Below are positions 44,211 through 54,936 of a stretch of DNA of 64,000 nucleotides, piece after piece. The DNA lies in the NCBI RefSeq assembly GCF_029269265.1, contig NZ_JARIXP010000002.1, positions 82,792 through 146,791 of the forward strand, written 5' to 3'. Both the position numbers and the translations under genes were made by a program. This DNA comes from Rheinheimera sp. 1928-s (lineage in GTDB: Bacteria > Pseudomonadota > Gammaproteobacteria > Enterobacterales > Alteromonadaceae). The notes under the pieces are model-generated. The model had not been told where the DNA came from, made no database searches, and worked only from the letters and a program-made list of their open reading frames with translations. Within the stretch, counting starts at the first letter, position 1. Each line of letters starts with the position of its first letter.

Positions 44211-45683
44211 TTACTTCTTATTCACCAGATTCGCTCTGGCTTTTAAGATCCGGTCCCGTTTGTACTGCTGATTAGGCGTCAACATACTACGTTTGCCGGC
44301 AAATGGGTTTTCGCCTTCGCGGAATTCAATCCGCACTGGGGTGCCCATCATCTGTAAAGATTTACGGAAATAGTTCATCAGATAACGTTTGTACGAATCT
44401 GGCAGGTCGTCTACCTGGGTACCATGAATAACGATAAGAGGCGGATTGTAACCACCGGCGTGAGCGTATTTCAGCTTCACACGACGGCCTTTCACCATAG
44501 GTGGCTGGTGATCTTCCACCGCCATTTTCATAATACGGGTTAAAAGCGCTGTACTGACACGACGGGTCGCCGAGTCGAAGGCTTCTTCTACCGATTCAAA
44601 TAAGTTACCTACACCAGAGCCGTGTAATGCCGAGATAAAATGCAGGCGGGCAAAGTCGATAAAACCTAAACGTCTGTCGAGTTCACGTTTTACATCTTCT
44701 TTGACGCGCTCGTCCAGGCCATCCCATTTATTGACAGCCAGTACCAATGAGCGACCAGCGTTCAGCACAAAACCTAAAATACTTAAGTCCTGATCGGAAA
44801 TACCTAAACGGGCATCCAGCACTAAAATCACCACGTTGGCATCTTCAATAGCTTGCAGAGTTTTAATGACGGAGAACTTTTCGACCATATCGTCAATTTT
44901 GCCACGACGACGCACACCAGCTGTATCAATCAGGGTGTATTCGCGCTCACCACGGGTCATAGGGATATAAATCGAATCCCGTGTTGTGCCTGGCATATCG
45001 AATACCACAACACGCTCTTCACCTAAAATACGATTGGTTAAAGTAGATTTACCGACGTTTGGACGACCCACTATGGCCAGCTTAATATGCTGATCCTTAG
45101 CCTGGGTAATATCCTCTTCGCTTTCTTCTTCCAAGTCTTCAGGTAACTCTTCGCCGCTTTCAATAGCAGCAATGCGCTGTTGTTGCTGTTCGGATAACAT
45201 AGGCAATAACGCATGTTGCAGTAAAGACAACACACCACGGCCATGCACTGCAGCTATAGGATAAACTTCACCTTGTGCCAGACTGTAAAAGTCAGCAGTT
45301 GCTGTATCAGCATCCAGGCCATCGGTTTTATTGGCAACCAAAAACACCTTTTTATTGATACGACGTAAATGCTGCGCTATCGCATCATCAGCTACAGTAG
45401 CGCCAGCACGGGCGTCCACCATAAACAGCACTATGTCAGCTTCATCTATCGCTTTGAGTGACTGCTCGGCCATTTCTACTTCAATGCCTTGCTCATTGCC
45501 GTCTATACCACCGGTATCGACCACAATAAATTCGTAACCTTCGTATTTGACTGAACCGTATTTACGGTCGCGCGTCAGGCCCGGGAAATCTGCCACTAAG
45601 GCGTCGCGGGTGCGGGTCAAACGGTTAAATAATGTTGATTTTCCAACGTTGGCTCTGCCAACCAAAGCCACTACAGGTAACAT
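44211..45683 (-). CDS. der: Ribosome-assembly GTPase Der (EngA)
   Basis: 490 residues, the same length as E. coli Der. Two tandem G domains: G1 motifs '[10 protein letters not shown]' and '[10 protein letters not shown]', G3 'DTGG' and 'DTAG', G4 'NKTD' and 'NKWD'. A KH-like C-terminal domain follows, with '[16 protein letters not shown]' and '[12 protein letters not shown]'. Essential for 50S subunit maturation. Downstream of bamB, as in E. coli. Confidence 0.98.
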   Translation of the reverse strand: MLPVVALVGRANVGKSTLFNRLTRTRDALVADFPGLTRDRKYGSVKYEGYEFIVVDTGGIDGNEQGIEVEMAEQSLKAIDEADIVLFMVDARAGATVADDAIAQHLRRINKKVFLVANKTDGLDADTATADFYSLAQGEVYPIAAVHGRGVLSLLQHALLPMLSEQQQQRIAAIESGEELPEDLEEESEEDITQAKDQHIKLAIVGRPNVGKSTLTNRILGEERVVVFDMPGTTRDSIYIPMTRGEREYTLIDTAGVRRRGKIDDMVEKFSVIKTLQAIEDANVVILVLDARLGISDQDLSILGFVLNAGRSLVLAVNKWDGLDERVKEDVKRELDRRLGFIDFARLHFISALHGSGVGNLFESVEEAFDSATRRVSTALLTRIMKMAVEDHQPPMVKGRRVKLKYAHAGGYNPPLIVIHGTQVDDLPDSYKRYLMNYFRKSLQMMGTPVRIEFREGENPFAGKRSMLTPNQQYKRDRILKARANLVNKK

Positions 45684-45799
45684 GGTTTTACCTCAAATAA
45701 AATTACTATGTATCCTTGTGGATACCGCAGGCCAACTGGCCTTCTTACTCTGTGACGCCAGACTTTTCAGTCATGGCAGCTACGTAAATCACTAAACTT

Positions 45800-45846
45800 T
45801 ATTAAACAACAAGGCCGGAGGCGATGATTTATCGGCTCCGACCTTG
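45800..45846 (-). terminator. Hairpin between bamB and der
   Basis: CAAGGCCGGAG (45810-45820) pairs with CTCCGACCTTG (45836-45846) with one mismatch; on the minus strand it is followed by TTGTTTAATAAAG. It lies 23 bases past the bamB stop and 117 bases before der. Probably terminates or attenuates the hisS-yfgM-bamB transcript. Confidence 0.65.
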
Positions 45847-45868
45847 TCTTCTTCCATACTCAGCTGGT

Positions 45869-47053
45869 TTAAGGTAAGCGTATTAAACTTAGCTCACCAT
45901 CCCGGGTTTGGATCACTAATTCATCGGCTGAGCTGATGCCCTGAGTGTAAAAACCGGAACCATAGGATTCCTGAGCAACAAATTCACCGGTATTTTTATC
46001 TAACCAGAATAAGTTACCTTCCACATCACCCACAGTCAGATAGTCTTTATAAACTGCCGGGCCTGTCAGGAAATGTTTATGCAAACCTGTTTGCGCCCAT
46101 TGCTCAGAGCCATTGCGACGGTCAACAGCAAAAATCTTACCTACACTGTCAACCAGATAAATAGTATTGCCTTCAATCACCATATCGCGGAAGCTGGCGT
46201 ATTCACGTTTCCACATTACCCGGCCCGTGCGCAGTTCTAACGCGACCAATTCACCGTTAAAGGCGATGGCGTAAATAGTACCTTCGGCTACGATAGGAGT
46301 GGCATCAACATCGACCATACGGGATAAATCGGTTGCACCTTTTGGCACAGCAATGGCAGCGTCCCATGCTAATACACCTTTGTCGGCGATCAACACTGCA
46401 ACCTTGCCTGCACCGCTACCCAAAATAACGCCACCATTAGCGACCACTGGCTCGCTGGTACCACGCAAACTTAATACTGCATTTTCCTGCTCGTACATCC
46501 AGCGCTGTTCACCTGTATCCGGATGCAACGCAAAGATATAACCAGCCGATGTATTGACCAGTACATAACCTTCGCCCGCTGCAGGCCTGGCAATCACTTC
46601 ACCTTTGACTTTAACCCGCCATACCAGTTCGCCAGTTTCAGGGTTTAACGCCACCACATCGCCGTTTTCAGTGCCTACAAAGATTTTATCGTAGCCAGCA
46701 CTAATACCGCCCGATACACGTGCTGTTTCTGAATTCCAAAACTTCAGTCCATCCAGAAAGCTGCCTGTACCTTCGTCGCGCACATCAAAAGTCCACAGAC
46801 GTTTGCCAGACTCTTTGTCGAAGCCCATCACTAAACCAGCACGGCTGGCTGCAAAAACTTTATCTTTGTAGATTAATGGGCGCAGTGCTGAATCATAATG
46901 TTCAACACCATTACCAACAGATGCACTCCAAATTTCTTCGGGTTCAATTTTGTTGTTAATTTCCGGATAAACCAATTCTTCTTTGGAAGAACAAGCTGCC
47001 AAAGTCGTCAACAACACCAGCATTAAGCCGATACGGGACCTGAATAACTTCAC
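45869..47053 (-). CDS. bamB: Outer membrane protein assembly factor BamB
   Basis: 394 residues (E. coli 392). Lipoprotein signal with lipobox LAAC (Cys21). The mature part is an eight-bladed PQQ-like beta-propeller with repeated 'G.VYA.......ALD..TG...W' units (FVGTENGDVVALNPETGELVWRVKV, YVLVNTSAGYIFALHPDTGEQRW). It is the lipoprotein of the BAM complex that inserts barrel proteins such as OmpW. Nine bases after yfgM, upstream of der; the conserved hisS-yfgM-bamB-der order. Confidence 0.97.
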   Translation of the reverse strand: MKLFRSRIGLMLVLLTTLAACSSKEELVYPEINNKIEPEEIWSASVGNGVEHYDSALRPLIYKDKVFAASRAGLVMGFDKESGKRLWTFDVRDEGTGSFLDGLKFWNSETARVSGGISAGYDKIFVGTENGDVVALNPETGELVWRVKVKGEVIARPAAGEGYVLVNTSAGYIFALHPDTGEQRWMYEQENAVLSLRGTSEPVVANGGVILGSGAGKVAVLIADKGVLAWDAAIAVPKGATDLSRMVDVDATPIVAEGTIYAIAFNGELVALELRTGRVMWKREYASFRDMVIEGNTIYLVDSVGKIFAVDRRNGSEQWAQTGLHKHFLTGPAVYKDYLTVGDVEGNLFWLDKNTGEFVAQESYGSGFYTQGISSADELVIQTRDGELSLIRLP

Positions 47054-47062
47054 TCTTACACC

Positions 47063-47701
47063 TTAAGCAGCAGTTACGTGCGCCAGTTCGTCTAATTTCA
47101 CTTTCAGAATTGGATTCTGAGCATCTTGAGTTGCTGCAACAGCAGCCTGGTAAGCAGTTTTAGCTTTCGCCAGCTCACCTGAATTTTGCAGCACATCACC
47201 TGTCAGTTCTTGCTGTTGTGCTTTAAAAGCTTCCGGTACTGCTAAAGCCAAAGTAGCTAAAGCAGCAGGATAGTCTTTTTGTTCATTTTGTACACGAGCC
47301 AGACGCAGCTGCGCCAGAGCTTTAATTTCTGGTTGAGTTGCAGTCGTGACTACCCAGTTCAGCTGTTTGGCTGCACTAGCATAATCTTCTTTAGCTACAG
47401 CTTCTTTGGCAGCCACAAAAGCAGCCAGCAGAGCGTAAGAAGAGTCACTGTTTTTATCAACAAAAGTCTGGAATTGCGCCAACAACTCAGGGTTATCCGC
47501 TGCGGTTTGTTGCTGCTCCAGTAACTGGGTATAAGCGCTTGAAGCCGCCATAGTACTTTCCAGTTGCTGGTCCTGGAAATAACGCCAGCCGTACAAACCA
47601 CCTAAACCCAACACTACACCAGCGATAATGGCGGTGCCGTTTTCTTTCCAAAAGCGCTTAATAGCTTCGACTTGTTGTTCTTCGCTGTTGTAAATTTCCA
47701 T
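47063..47701 (-). CDS. yfgM: YfgM, SecYEG-associated periplasmic chaperone-like protein
   Basis: 212 residues (E. coli 206). N-terminal 'EIYNSEEQQVEAIKRFWKENGTAIIAGVVLGLGGLYGWRYFQ' is the hallmark segment: cytoplasmic start plus one TM helix (about 23-41). A periplasmic TPR-like domain follows (about 60-205, 'LAQLRLARVQNEQKDYPAALATL'). In E. coli it associates with PpiD at the translocon. Lies between hisS and bamB. Confidence 0.93.
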   Translation of the reverse strand: MEIYNSEEQQVEAIKRFWKENGTAIIAGVVLGLGGLYGWRYFQDQQLESTMAASSAYTQLLEQQQTAADNPELLAQFQTFVDKNSDSSYALLAAFVAAKEAVAKEDYASAAKQLNWVVTTATQPEIKALAQLRLARVQNEQKDYPAALATLALAVPEAFKAQQQELTGDVLQNSGELAKAKTAYQAAVAATQDAQNPILKVKLDELAHVTAA

Positions 47702-47769
47702 CTTCGATCCCTTTAAACCAGCGACTTTAGATACAGCCGCTTTATTCAGTCAATTTAATAGTTTGCAGC

Positions 47770-49044
47770 TTAAGACAGCTGTTTTAAGTAGTCGCTCAAT
47801 TCAGTCAATTTAATATTTTGTTGTGGCTTATCTTCTCTAAGCCATTTCAGCGTAATTTCGCCTTGTTCCAGTTCAGTTTCGCCTAATAACAGACCAAGGC
47901 TGGCCCCAGACTTATCTGCTTTTTTAAATTGTTTCTTTAAGTTGCCGCCACCGGAATGCGTCATTAAGCGCAGTTCAGGTAAATCATTACGCAGGGCTTC
48001 GGCAATAGAAACTGCGGCAAGTTCCGCTGCATCCCCTAAGGCCATCAGATAAATATCAGTTTGAGCCTGGGCTTTTGGCAATAACTCTAAGGTTTGCAGC
48101 AATAATACCAGTCGCTCCATGCCTAAGGCAAAACCAACTGCAGGAGTGGCTTTACCACCCAATTGCTCGACTAAACCATCGTAGCGACCACCGGCACAAA
48201 CAGTACCTTGTGAACCTAAGCTGCTGGTCACCCACTCAAACACAGTTTTGTTGTAATAATCCAGGCCGCGTACTAAACGTGGATTGATCACAAAGTCTAC
48301 GCCAGCGGCTTTTAAACGCTTTTGCAGGCCATCAAAATCTGCTTTGGATTCATCGTCTAAATAATCCAAAAGTTGGGGGGCTTTACCCAACATGTCCTGC
48401 ATCACCGGATTTTTGCTATCCAGCACCCGCAGTGGATTGCTGTGCATACGGCGTAAGCTGTCTTCATCCAGCAGCTCTTTGTGTTGCTCTAAATAAGCCA
48501 CTAAAGCAGCGCGGTAATCAGCGCGGGCCTGATTAGAACCTAAAGAGTTCAGCTCCAGAGTCACATGGGCAGATAAACCTAAGCTTTTCCACAAACGAGC
48601 ACTGAGTAAAATCACTTCAGCGTCAATGTCCGGGCCTGCCATACCAAAAGCTTCTAAACCAAACTGGTGGAATTGGCGGTAACGGCCTTTTTGCGGGCGC
48701 TCATGACGAAACATAGGCCCCATATACCACAGGCGTTGTTCCTGGTTGTACAACAAACCATTTTGATTAGCTGCACGCACACAGACTGCAGTGCCTTCAG
48801 GGCGCAAGGTCAGGCTGTCACCATTGCGATCGGCAAAGGTATACATTTCTTTTTCAACGATGTCGGTCACTTCGCCGATAGAACGCTTAAACAGCTCGGT
48901 CATTTCGACTATAGGAAAACGAATTTCCTCATAGCCATAGTTGCGCACTGTTTTACGTAAAATCTGTTCCACATACTGCCATGCCGGGGTATCCGCAGGT
49001 AAGCAGTCGTTCATGCCACGAATGGCCTGGATATCTTTTGACAC
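47770..49044 (-). CDS. hisS: Histidyl-tRNA synthetase
   Basis: 424 residues, as in E. coli. Class II synthetase: motif 2 in '[17 protein letters not shown]', His-A motif '[14 protein letters not shown]', motif 3 'GFALGMERL', and the anticodon-binding C-terminal domain. N-terminus '[17 protein letters not shown]' is characteristic. 44 bases after ispG. Confidence 0.98.
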   Translation of the reverse strand: MSKDIQAIRGMNDCLPADTPAWQYVEQILRKTVRNYGYEEIRFPIVEMTELFKRSIGEVTDIVEKEMYTFADRNGDSLTLRPEGTAVCVRAANQNGLLYNQEQRLWYMGPMFRHERPQKGRYRQFHQFGLEAFGMAGPDIDAEVILLSARLWKSLGLSAHVTLELNSLGSNQARADYRAALVAYLEQHKELLDEDSLRRMHSNPLRVLDSKNPVMQDMLGKAPQLLDYLDDESKADFDGLQKRLKAAGVDFVINPRLVRGLDYYNKTVFEWVTSSLGSQGTVCAGGRYDGLVEQLGGKATPAVGFALGMERLVLLLQTLELLPKAQAQTDIYLMALGDAAELAAVSIAEALRNDLPELRLMTHSGGGNLKKQFKKADKSGASLGLLLGETELEQGEITLKWLREDKPQQNIKLTELSDYLKQLS

Positions 49045-49088
49045 GGGTTTTATCTCTTTATCCTAAGCGGATGATGCAGCGAAGCTAC

Positions 49089-50204
49089 TCAATCCAGCTG
49101 TTTAATTTCAATCAGTCGTTTTTGCTCTGCCAGATACAATCGGATCTGAGCTTCTAATTGCTCTGCGACAGTGTTGTTATCAATGCGTAATTTCTGCCGC
49201 TGACCTTTGAGGTAAAACCCACTCATACGGTTAGCCCCTGCAACCCCTAAATCGGAGATCAAGGCTTCACCAGGGCCATTGACGACACAACCAATGACGG
49301 ACACTGTGACTGGGTCGATAATATCTTCCAGTCGCTGTTCCAGTTCATTCATGGTTTTGATCACATCAAATTCCTGACGGGAACAACTTGGGCAGGCAAT
49401 AAAGTTAACGCCGCGGGAACGAATGCGCAGTGATTTTAAAATATCAAAACCCACTTTCACTTCTTCCACCGGATCGGCCGCAAGTGAAATACGCAAGGTA
49501 TCGCCTATGCCTTCAGACAACAGCATGCCAAGACCAATAGCAGATTTCACTGAACCAGCACGAGCACCACCTGCTTCAGTAATACCTAAATGCAGCGGTT
49601 GTTTAATTTGTTTTGCCAGTAGACGATAAGCACCTACAGCCAAAAACACATCGGAGGCTTTGACACTGACTTTAAACTGGTCGAAGTTCAGTCTGTCCAA
49701 AATTTCGACATGACGCATGGCTGATTCCACCAGCGCTTCTGGTGTAGGTTCGCCATACTTTTCCTGCAAATCTGCTTCCAGCGAACCGCCATTGACCCCA
49801 ATACGGATAGGAATATTTTTATCGCGGGCCGCTTCAACCACAGAACGAATACGGTCTTCACGACCTATATTACCCGGGTTAATGCGCAAACAGTCGACAC
49901 CGTACTCAGCCACTTTCAGGGCGATACGGTAGTCAAAATGAATATCGGCCACCAAGGGAATAGGCGATTGCTGTTTGATCAGCTTAAAGGCTTCTGCCGC
50001 TTCCATGGTGGGCACAGACACCCGTACTAAATCAGCGCCAGCTTTTGCTATCGCATGAATTTGTGCCACTGTGGCTGCAACATCTGTGGTTTTGGTATTG
50101 GTCATCGACTGTACGGCAATAGGGGCATCACCACCTATCAGTACATTACCCACTTTAATCTGGGTGGACTGACGTCTTTTAATAGGATTTTCTGCGTAAC
50201 TCAT
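49089..50204 (-). CDS. ispG: 4-hydroxy-3-methylbut-2-en-1-yl diphosphate synthase
   Basis: 371 residues (E. coli 372). TIM-barrel followed by a [4Fe-4S] domain with '[14 protein letters not shown]' and '[12 protein letters not shown]' supplying three Cys, and the conserved Glu after the last one. N-terminal '[19 protein letters not shown]' is typical. It makes HMBPP in the MEP pathway, the substrate of IspH (10.6 kb). Its ATG overlaps the rodZ stop (TGATG). Confidence 0.97.
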   Translation of the reverse strand: MSYAENPIKRRQSTQIKVGNVLIGGDAPIAVQSMTNTKTTDVAATVAQIHAIAKAGADLVRVSVPTMEAAEAFKLIKQQSPIPLVADIHFDYRIALKVAEYGVDCLRINPGNIGREDRIRSVVEAARDKNIPIRIGVNGGSLEADLQEKYGEPTPEALVESAMRHVEILDRLNFDQFKVSVKASDVFLAVGAYRLLAKQIKQPLHLGITEAGGARAGSVKSAIGLGMLLSEGIGDTLRISLAADPVEEVKVGFDILKSLRIRSRGVNFIACPSCSRQEFDVIKTMNELEQRLEDIIDPVTVSVIGCVVNGPGEALISDLGVAGANRMSGFYLKGQRQKLRIDNNTVAEQLEAQIRLYLAEQKRLIEIKQLD

Positions 50205-51304
50205 CAGTTTTGTCCGAGGGTTAACCGGGCGACCCGACCTGTTGGATAACCAGACAGATCGATGGCTTCGCCATTAAAGCTAAGAGTGGCTGCTGCTGCA
50301 TTGCCTAATAAAACTTTGACTGGTGCTACGCCACGCACATTTAGCTCTTCACCAGCTTGTCTGCTGCCAAATACCAAACGTTTACCAGTAGCGTCCACCA
50401 CATCAACCCAACATTCTGCAGTTAATGACAAGCTGATGCTGGCATTGGCTGCAGCGTCTGTGGTTGCTGTGGTTTGAGATTCTGTGATGGCTGTAACCGG
50501 AACATCCACTGCAGGAATATCTGTGGTTGTTACTTCAGGCGCTGGCGACACAGTTGAAGTGTCAGATTGCGACGCTTCAGTTTGTGGTACAGCAACTGGA
50601 GGTGGTACTTGTGGATCAGTCTCAACAGGAGCTGGAGCAGCTACTTGCTCTTGCACAGGCAACACTGGTGCATCTGTGGCAACAGTAGCTTGTGGCTGAG
50701 TACTGAGTGCTGAAGTTTCTGTTGATGTTGGCGAATGATCCAGTTGAGTGACCGGAATTGAATTGTCTGTCTGCGTAGTTGGAGTTGGCTGATAAACTTC
50801 GCTTTGTGTCGGCTGCGCTTCTTCGCTGGCCAACATAGTTTCATCTGTTTGCGCCATAGGCAAGGCTGTGCCTGATGCCGAGCTGCCAAAACGACTTTGC
50901 CAGAACCCGACGACCAATAACACCACAAACACAAAAATGACAAAATAAGTAACCCAAATAAAGCGGTTCTCTGTCGCTTCTTTGGCGGTACGCTTAGAGA
51001 AACTGCGGGTCAGGCTTGGGATCTGGTGTAAACCTTTGGAGTTACTGCTGTACGCCTCCAGCACTTGTTGGGCTGGTATCTTCAGTAACTTGGCATAAGA
51101 GCGTAAATAACCCCGGACAAAAGTTGAGGACAGCTTGGCATCCACCTGATCCAGTTCAAGATCATCAATCAGGCTTTTACTTAAATTCAGTTGCTGTGCC
51201 ACTTGCGCTACGGTCAGATTTTGTTGCTCTCTGGCCTGGCGTAGGGTTTGTCCTGCGCTTAAAGTTTGTCCTGCGCTACTGGGCTGCGTTAATTCAGTCG
51301 TCAT
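50204..51304 (-). CDS. rodZ: Cytoskeletal/HTH membrane protein RodZ
   Basis: 366 residues (E. coli 337). Cytoplasmic helix-turn-helix (about 18-85: [30 protein letters not shown]), one TM helix (about 115-134), a low-complexity Thr/Gln/Pro-rich periplasmic linker (about 145-285), and a C-terminal RodZ/DUF4115 domain ('[20 protein letters not shown]...[18 protein letters not shown]'). It anchors MreB and keeps rod shape. Near the N-terminus SAGQTL is encoded twice by a 14-base direct duplication (about 51245-51278). Overlaps the pilF-type gene upstream by four bases. Confidence 0.95.
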   Translation of the reverse strand: MTTELTQPSSAGQTLSAGQTLRQAREQQNLTVAQVAQQLNLSKSLIDDLELDQVDAKLSSTFVRGYLRSYAKLLKIPAQQVLEAYSSNSKGLHQIPSLTRSFSKRTAKEATENRFIWVTYFVIFVFVVLLVVGFWQSRFGSSASGTALPMAQTDETMLASEEAQPTQSEVYQPTPTTQTDNSIPVTQLDHSPTSTETSALSTQPQATVATDAPVLPVQEQVAAPAPVETDPQVPPPVAVPQTEASQSDTSTVSPAPEVTTTDIPAVDVPVTAITESQTTATTDAAANASISLSLTAECWVDVVDATGKRLVFGSRQAGEELNVRGVAPVKVLLGNAAAATLSFNGEAIDLSGYPTGRVARLTLGQN

Positions 51305-52701
51305 AATTCTAATTGTGCCGGATCTTTTAAGTAGATAAATTGCCCAGCCCGTATCGGGCTTTGCTCAGTTAAGTTGTTCCATTGCAGCAGGCTGGTTAGT
51401 TTCACCCTGTAACGCATCGATATCCGGAATAAGGTGTCGCCATACTGGATTTGATAACGTTCTGGTACTTCAATTTGTGGTTCGATCTGCCGGGGTGCTT
51501 GTTGTCCAATCCACAGGACCTGGCCCTTGACTATAGGCTGATTATCACGCAAAGAGTTCCAGCTGATTATATCGCTAATAGTAACACTGTAACGCTCTGC
51601 TATGCCATACAAGGTTTCATCTTGTTGCACTTCGTGTTGCTTAACCTCTGTAGCAGCCGCAGCTTCTGTCACTTCAGGCTGATGATCGGACCCAGCAGAT
51701 GCTGCCGCAGGTTCTGTTAGGGTTAAGTTTTCAACTTCAGGCAAAGGTTCTGCAACAGTTGCAGCGCTGAGTTGAGCTTCATCGCTTTGCTGCGCCACAG
51801 CTGCTGGAGGCTTTTTACGGGTGATTTTAATTTTGGGTTGCACCACTCCTGCTTTGATTTGTTCCGCAGGTTGTTGCAGCAACTGCTGCTTATAGTCTTG
51901 TCTGAGCAAGCGGAATTCAGACTGATTCAACTTGCCCTGGCTAAAGAGCAGGGTTTCCTGACTTTGTGGATAGGTGGTCAGCAATAACTGCTCTGCCGTT
52001 TGCATCCGACTGTAGTCTTGTTGTTCCTGCGCTATCAGATAGCCGAGCAACACCGAACGTGGCGAAATTTGCGATGCACTTTGCATTCGATCAAGCAGCA
52101 CCTGAGCTGCTGGCAAATCGGCCATGGCATAATTGACCGAAGCTAAGTTAAACAAAGCGCTGGGACGGCTGGCATTGTGTTTAATGGATAAATCCAGGTA
52201 GGTTTTGGCCTGAATAAAGTCTTTTTGCTCTAAGCGGCACAAGGCGATGTTTTCGTAACTGTCAGCAGCGCGGATATAACCAGGGCGGCTTATCGCCTGC
52301 AACAGTAACTGCTCGGCTTGATCATACTTACCGCGCTGGCATAAAAAAGCGCCGTAGTTGTTATAAGAGTCAGCGTTGTTGGGTTCAAGTTCTATGGCTG
52401 TTTTGTAGGAGTTTTCTGCGTCTTCGAACTCCGCGACCTGCTGATAATAATAAGCCAGGGCGTTATGCACTTCAGCCAGTTCAGGCGCTAAAGTTTTGGC
52501 CTTTTCCAGATTAAACTTGGCCTGGGCATTATCACCCCGTTGCAGGTAGTTAATGCCAAGCGCTATGCGGGTACGGGCGGCTTCCTTTTGGTCCATCTTA
52601 GGACGGATTTGCCGGTCACTGCCCACTACTGTGGTTTCAGTGACACAAGCCGCTAACTGTAAACTGAAAACAACACAAGCCAGGAGCCTGAGTTTTTGCA
52701 T
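51301..52701 (-). CDS. pilF: PilF/PilW pilotin with two C-terminal LysM domains
   Basis: 466 residues, nearly twice the usual length of about 250. Lipobox LAAC with Cys19. TPR region about 41-250 (ALGINYLQRGDNAQAKFNLEKA, AEVHNALAYYYQ, ADSYNNYGAFLC, ENIALCRLEQKDF) matches PilF/PilW, the outer membrane lipoprotein that helps the PilQ secretin form. A Pro/Ala/Glu-rich linker (about 285-352) leads to LysM1 (about 355-399, HEVQQDETLYGIAERYSV) and LysM2 (about 414-458, YQIQYGDTLFRISMRYRV), peptidoglycan-binding modules not normally present. Position rlmN-pilF-rodZ-ispG-hisS is the conserved one. Confidence 0.9.
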   Translation of the reverse strand: MQKLRLLACVVFSLQLAACVTETTVVGSDRQIRPKMDQKEAARTRIALGINYLQRGDNAQAKFNLEKAKTLAPELAEVHNALAYYYQQVAEFEDAENSYKTAIELEPNNADSYNNYGAFLCQRGKYDQAEQLLLQAISRPGYIRAADSYENIALCRLEQKDFIQAKTYLDLSIKHNASRPSALFNLASVNYAMADLPAAQVLLDRMQSASQISPRSVLLGYLIAQEQQDYSRMQTAEQLLLTTYPQSQETLLFSQGKLNQSEFRLLRQDYKQQLLQQPAEQIKAGVVQPKIKITRKKPPAAVAQQSDEAQLSAATVAEPLPEVENLTLTEPAAASAGSDHQPEVTEAAAATEVKQHEVQQDETLYGIAERYSVTISDIISWNSLRDNQPIVKGQVLWIGQQAPRQIEPQIEVPERYQIQYGDTLFRISMRYRVKLTSLLQWNNLTEQSPIRAGQFIYLKDPAQLEL

Positions 52702-52724
52702 AGGAATACCAGTTGAATGGAGTG

Positions 52725-53849
52725 TTACACCATTTTTACTGAAATCTCCTGACCTTTCATCTGTTTTTTTTCTAAACGCTTGGTACGGTCAATTACATCA
52801 CCCACCAACTGACCACAAGCAGCGTCAATATCATCACCACGAGTCTTACGCACCATCACTGTATAACCATGTTCCTGCAGCACTTTATTAAAGCGGTCGA
52901 TGCGGGAATTACTGGAACGTTTGTACGGTGAACCAGGGTACGGGTTGAACGGGATCAGGTTCACTTTAGATGGTGTGCCTTTCAGGGCATGCGCCAGTTC
53001 ATGCGCCTGTTCCATGCTGTCGTTGACGCCATCGAGCATCACGTATTCAACTGTAACTTTATCGTTGGCCCGTGAATCTGTGACATAACGCTTCGCCGCA
53101 GCCAGGAATTCTTCCATAGGGTATTTTTTATTGACCGGCACTAACTCATCACGCAGCGTGTTATTCGGTGCATGTAATGAAATCGCCAAGGCCACATCGA
53201 TACGCTCTTTCAGCATATCTAAGGCTGGTACTACACCTGAGGTACTTAAAGTGACACGGCGTTTGGATAAACCAAAACCAAAGTCTTCCAGCATCAGCTC
53301 CATGGCTGGCACTACGTTGTTCAGATTCAGCAAAGGCTCGCCCATGCCCATCATCACCACGTTGGTCACTGGTTTTTCGCCTGTATCGCCGTAGCTGCCG
53401 ATGATCTGAGCTACACGCCATACCTGGCCAATAATTTCAGACACTTTTAAATTGCGGTTAAAACCCTGCTGGGCAGTAGAACAAAAGGTACATTCTAAAG
53501 CACAGCCAACTTGCGAAGACACACATAAAGTACGGCGGTCTTTTTCCGGGATCCAGACAGTTTCCACTTCCTGACCACCAGCCAACCCCATCACAAACTT
53601 GATAGTGCCGTCGGCGCTGTCCTGACGCGTTACCACTACAGGCGCTGCAATCACGGCTTTTTCTTTTAATTTGTCACGCAACTTCTTGTTGATGTTGGTC
53701 ATTTTATCAAAGTCGTCGATGCAGAAATGGTAGATCCATTTCATCACCTGATCGGCTCTGAAGCCTGCTTCACCAATAGAGACAAAAAACTCCTTCATCT
53801 GGGTACGGGTCAGATCAAGCAGATTGACTTTGTTTTCTGTTTGGCTCAT
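52725..53849 (-). CDS. rlmN: 23S rRNA/tRNA adenine-C2 methyltransferase RlmN
   Basis: 374 residues from ATG 53849 with GAGGAAA upstream; the frame extends five codons further without SD. Radical SAM cluster motif CxxxCxxC in '[15 protein letters not shown]', SAM-binding '[10 protein letters not shown]', and the two catalytic Cys (the second in the C-terminal '[10 protein letters not shown]') are present. It methylates A2503 of 23S rRNA and A37 of some tRNAs. Upstream of pilF-type gene, after ndk. Confidence 0.97.
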   Translation of the reverse strand: MSQTENKVNLLDLTRTQMKEFFVSIGEAGFRADQVMKWIYHFCIDDFDKMTNINKKLRDKLKEKAVIAAPVVVTRQDSADGTIKFVMGLAGGQEVETVWIPEKDRRTLCVSSQVGCALECTFCSTAQQGFNRNLKVSEIIGQVWRVAQIIGSYGDTGEKPVTNVVMMGMGEPLLNLNNVVPAMELMLEDFGFGLSKRRVTLSTSGVVPALDMLKERIDVALAISLHAPNNTLRDELVPVNKKYPMEEFLAAAKRYVTDSRANDKVTVEYVMLDGVNDSMEQAHELAHALKGTPSKVNLIPFNPYPGSPYKRSSNSRIDRFNKVLQEHGYTVMVRKTRGDDIDAACGQLVGDVIDRTKRLEKKQMKGQEISVKMV

Positions 53850-53896
53850 TTGGGCTTTCCTCACAACATAGATAGATAAAAAATAGGACAGTTTAA

Positions 53897-53925
53897 ATAG
53901 ATAGAAAGGGAGCTAAGCTCCCTTT
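53897..53925 (-). terminator. Terminator of ndk
   Basis: AAAGGGAGC-TTA-GCTCCCTTT on the minus strand followed by CTATCTATTT; 9-bp stem about 57 bases past the ndk stop and just before rlmN. Confidence 0.7.
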
Positions 53926-53981
53926 TACTAACTATCGTCCCTGTGGATCAGTTTGTTAAATCAAACTTTTCCTAAACACTC

Positions 53982-54413
53982 TTAACGAGTGCGGGCACAC
54001 AGTTCAGCTTCAGTGAAGAAGAACGCGATTTCACGGGCAGCAGAAGCAGCAGCGTCTGAACCGTGAACAGCGTTTTCGTCAATGCTTGCAGCGTAGTCAG
54101 CACGTAAAGTACCGGCAGCAGCATCTTTAGGGTTAGTAGCACCCATGATTTCACGGTTTTTACGAACAGCGTCTTCGCCTTCTAAAACCTGAACCATCAC
54201 TGGGCCAGAGGTCATGAAAGATACTAAAGCGTTGAAAAATGGACGCTCTTTGTGCTCACCGTAGAAGCCTTCAGCCTGTTCACGGCTTAAGTGCAGCATT
54301 TTGGCAGCAACAATACGTAAACCTGCAGACTCAAAACGGTGATAGATAGCGCCGATGTGGTTCTTCGCTACTGCATCTGGTTTTACGATTGAAAAAGTAC
54401 GTTCTAAAGCCAT
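53982..54413 (-). CDS. ndk: Nucleoside diphosphate kinase
   Basis: 143 residues, as in E. coli. '[18 protein letters not shown]' at the N-terminus and the active-site histidine in '[20 protein letters not shown]' are diagnostic. Balances NTP and dNTP pools via a phosphohistidine intermediate. Separate transcript between the isc operon terminator and its own terminator. Confidence 0.98.
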   Translation of the reverse strand: MALERTFSIVKPDAVAKNHIGAIYHRFESAGLRIVAAKMLHLSREQAEGFYGEHKERPFFNALVSFMTSGPVMVQVLEGEDAVRKNREIMGATNPKDAAAGTLRADYAASIDENAVHGSDAAASAAREIAFFFTEAELCARTR

Positions 54414-54544
54414 GACAGACTCCTGTAATCAAAAGGGTGAATAAATTTAAGGCCGCGAATTATACGCTAACGAAAATAAAAAACCTATTTTTTCTAAATA
54501 GAGCGGATAAAGCTTTTATTTCGTGATCAAAACCAGTGCTGCAA

Positions 54545-54573
54545 CTATAAAAAAAAGCAGCTCGAAGCTGCTT
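54545..54573 (-). terminator. Terminator of the isc operon
   Basis: AAGCAGCT-TCG-AGCTGCTT followed by TTTTTT on the minus strand, 24 bases past the fdx stop. Classic intrinsic terminator. Confidence 0.9.
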
Positions 54574-54596
54574 ATTTTTTTATAACAAGGTCAGAA

Positions 54597-54935
54597 TTAA
54601 TGCCCTTCGCTGACCATATTGACTGTGTATTTAGGGATTTCGACTGTTAAATCTTCGTCCGCTATACGGGCCTGACAACCTAAACGTGAGTCCGGTTCTA
54701 AACCCCAAGCTTTATCCAGCATATCGTCTTCCAGCTCGTCACTTGGATTCAGAGAGCGGAAGCCTTCACGCACTATGACGTGGCAGGTGGTGCAGGCACA
54801 GGATTTCTCGCAGGCATGTTCAATGGAAATACCACAACGTAAAGCGACATCCAGCACAGTTTCACCTGTTTGGGCTTCGACTGCTACGCCTTCTGGGCAC
54901 AATTGTGCATGGGGTAAAAAGATGATTTGTGGCAT
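54597..54935 (-). CDS. fdx: [2Fe-2S] ferredoxin of the Isc system
   Basis: 112 residues from ATG 54935 (E. coli 111), with GAGG six bases upstream and the hscA stop one base away; the frame open further upstream lies inside hscA. Cluster cysteines are in 'HACEKSCACTTCHVIV' and 'RLGCQARI'. Adrenodoxin-type ferredoxin that gives electrons for cluster assembly on IscU. Last gene of the operon. Confidence 0.96.
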   Translation of the reverse strand: MPQIIFLPHAQLCPEGVAVEAQTGETVLDVALRCGISIEHACEKSCACTTCHVIVREGFRSLNPSDELEDDMLDKAWGLEPDSRLGCQARIADEDLTVEIPKYTVNMVSEGH

Positions 54936-54936
54936 A

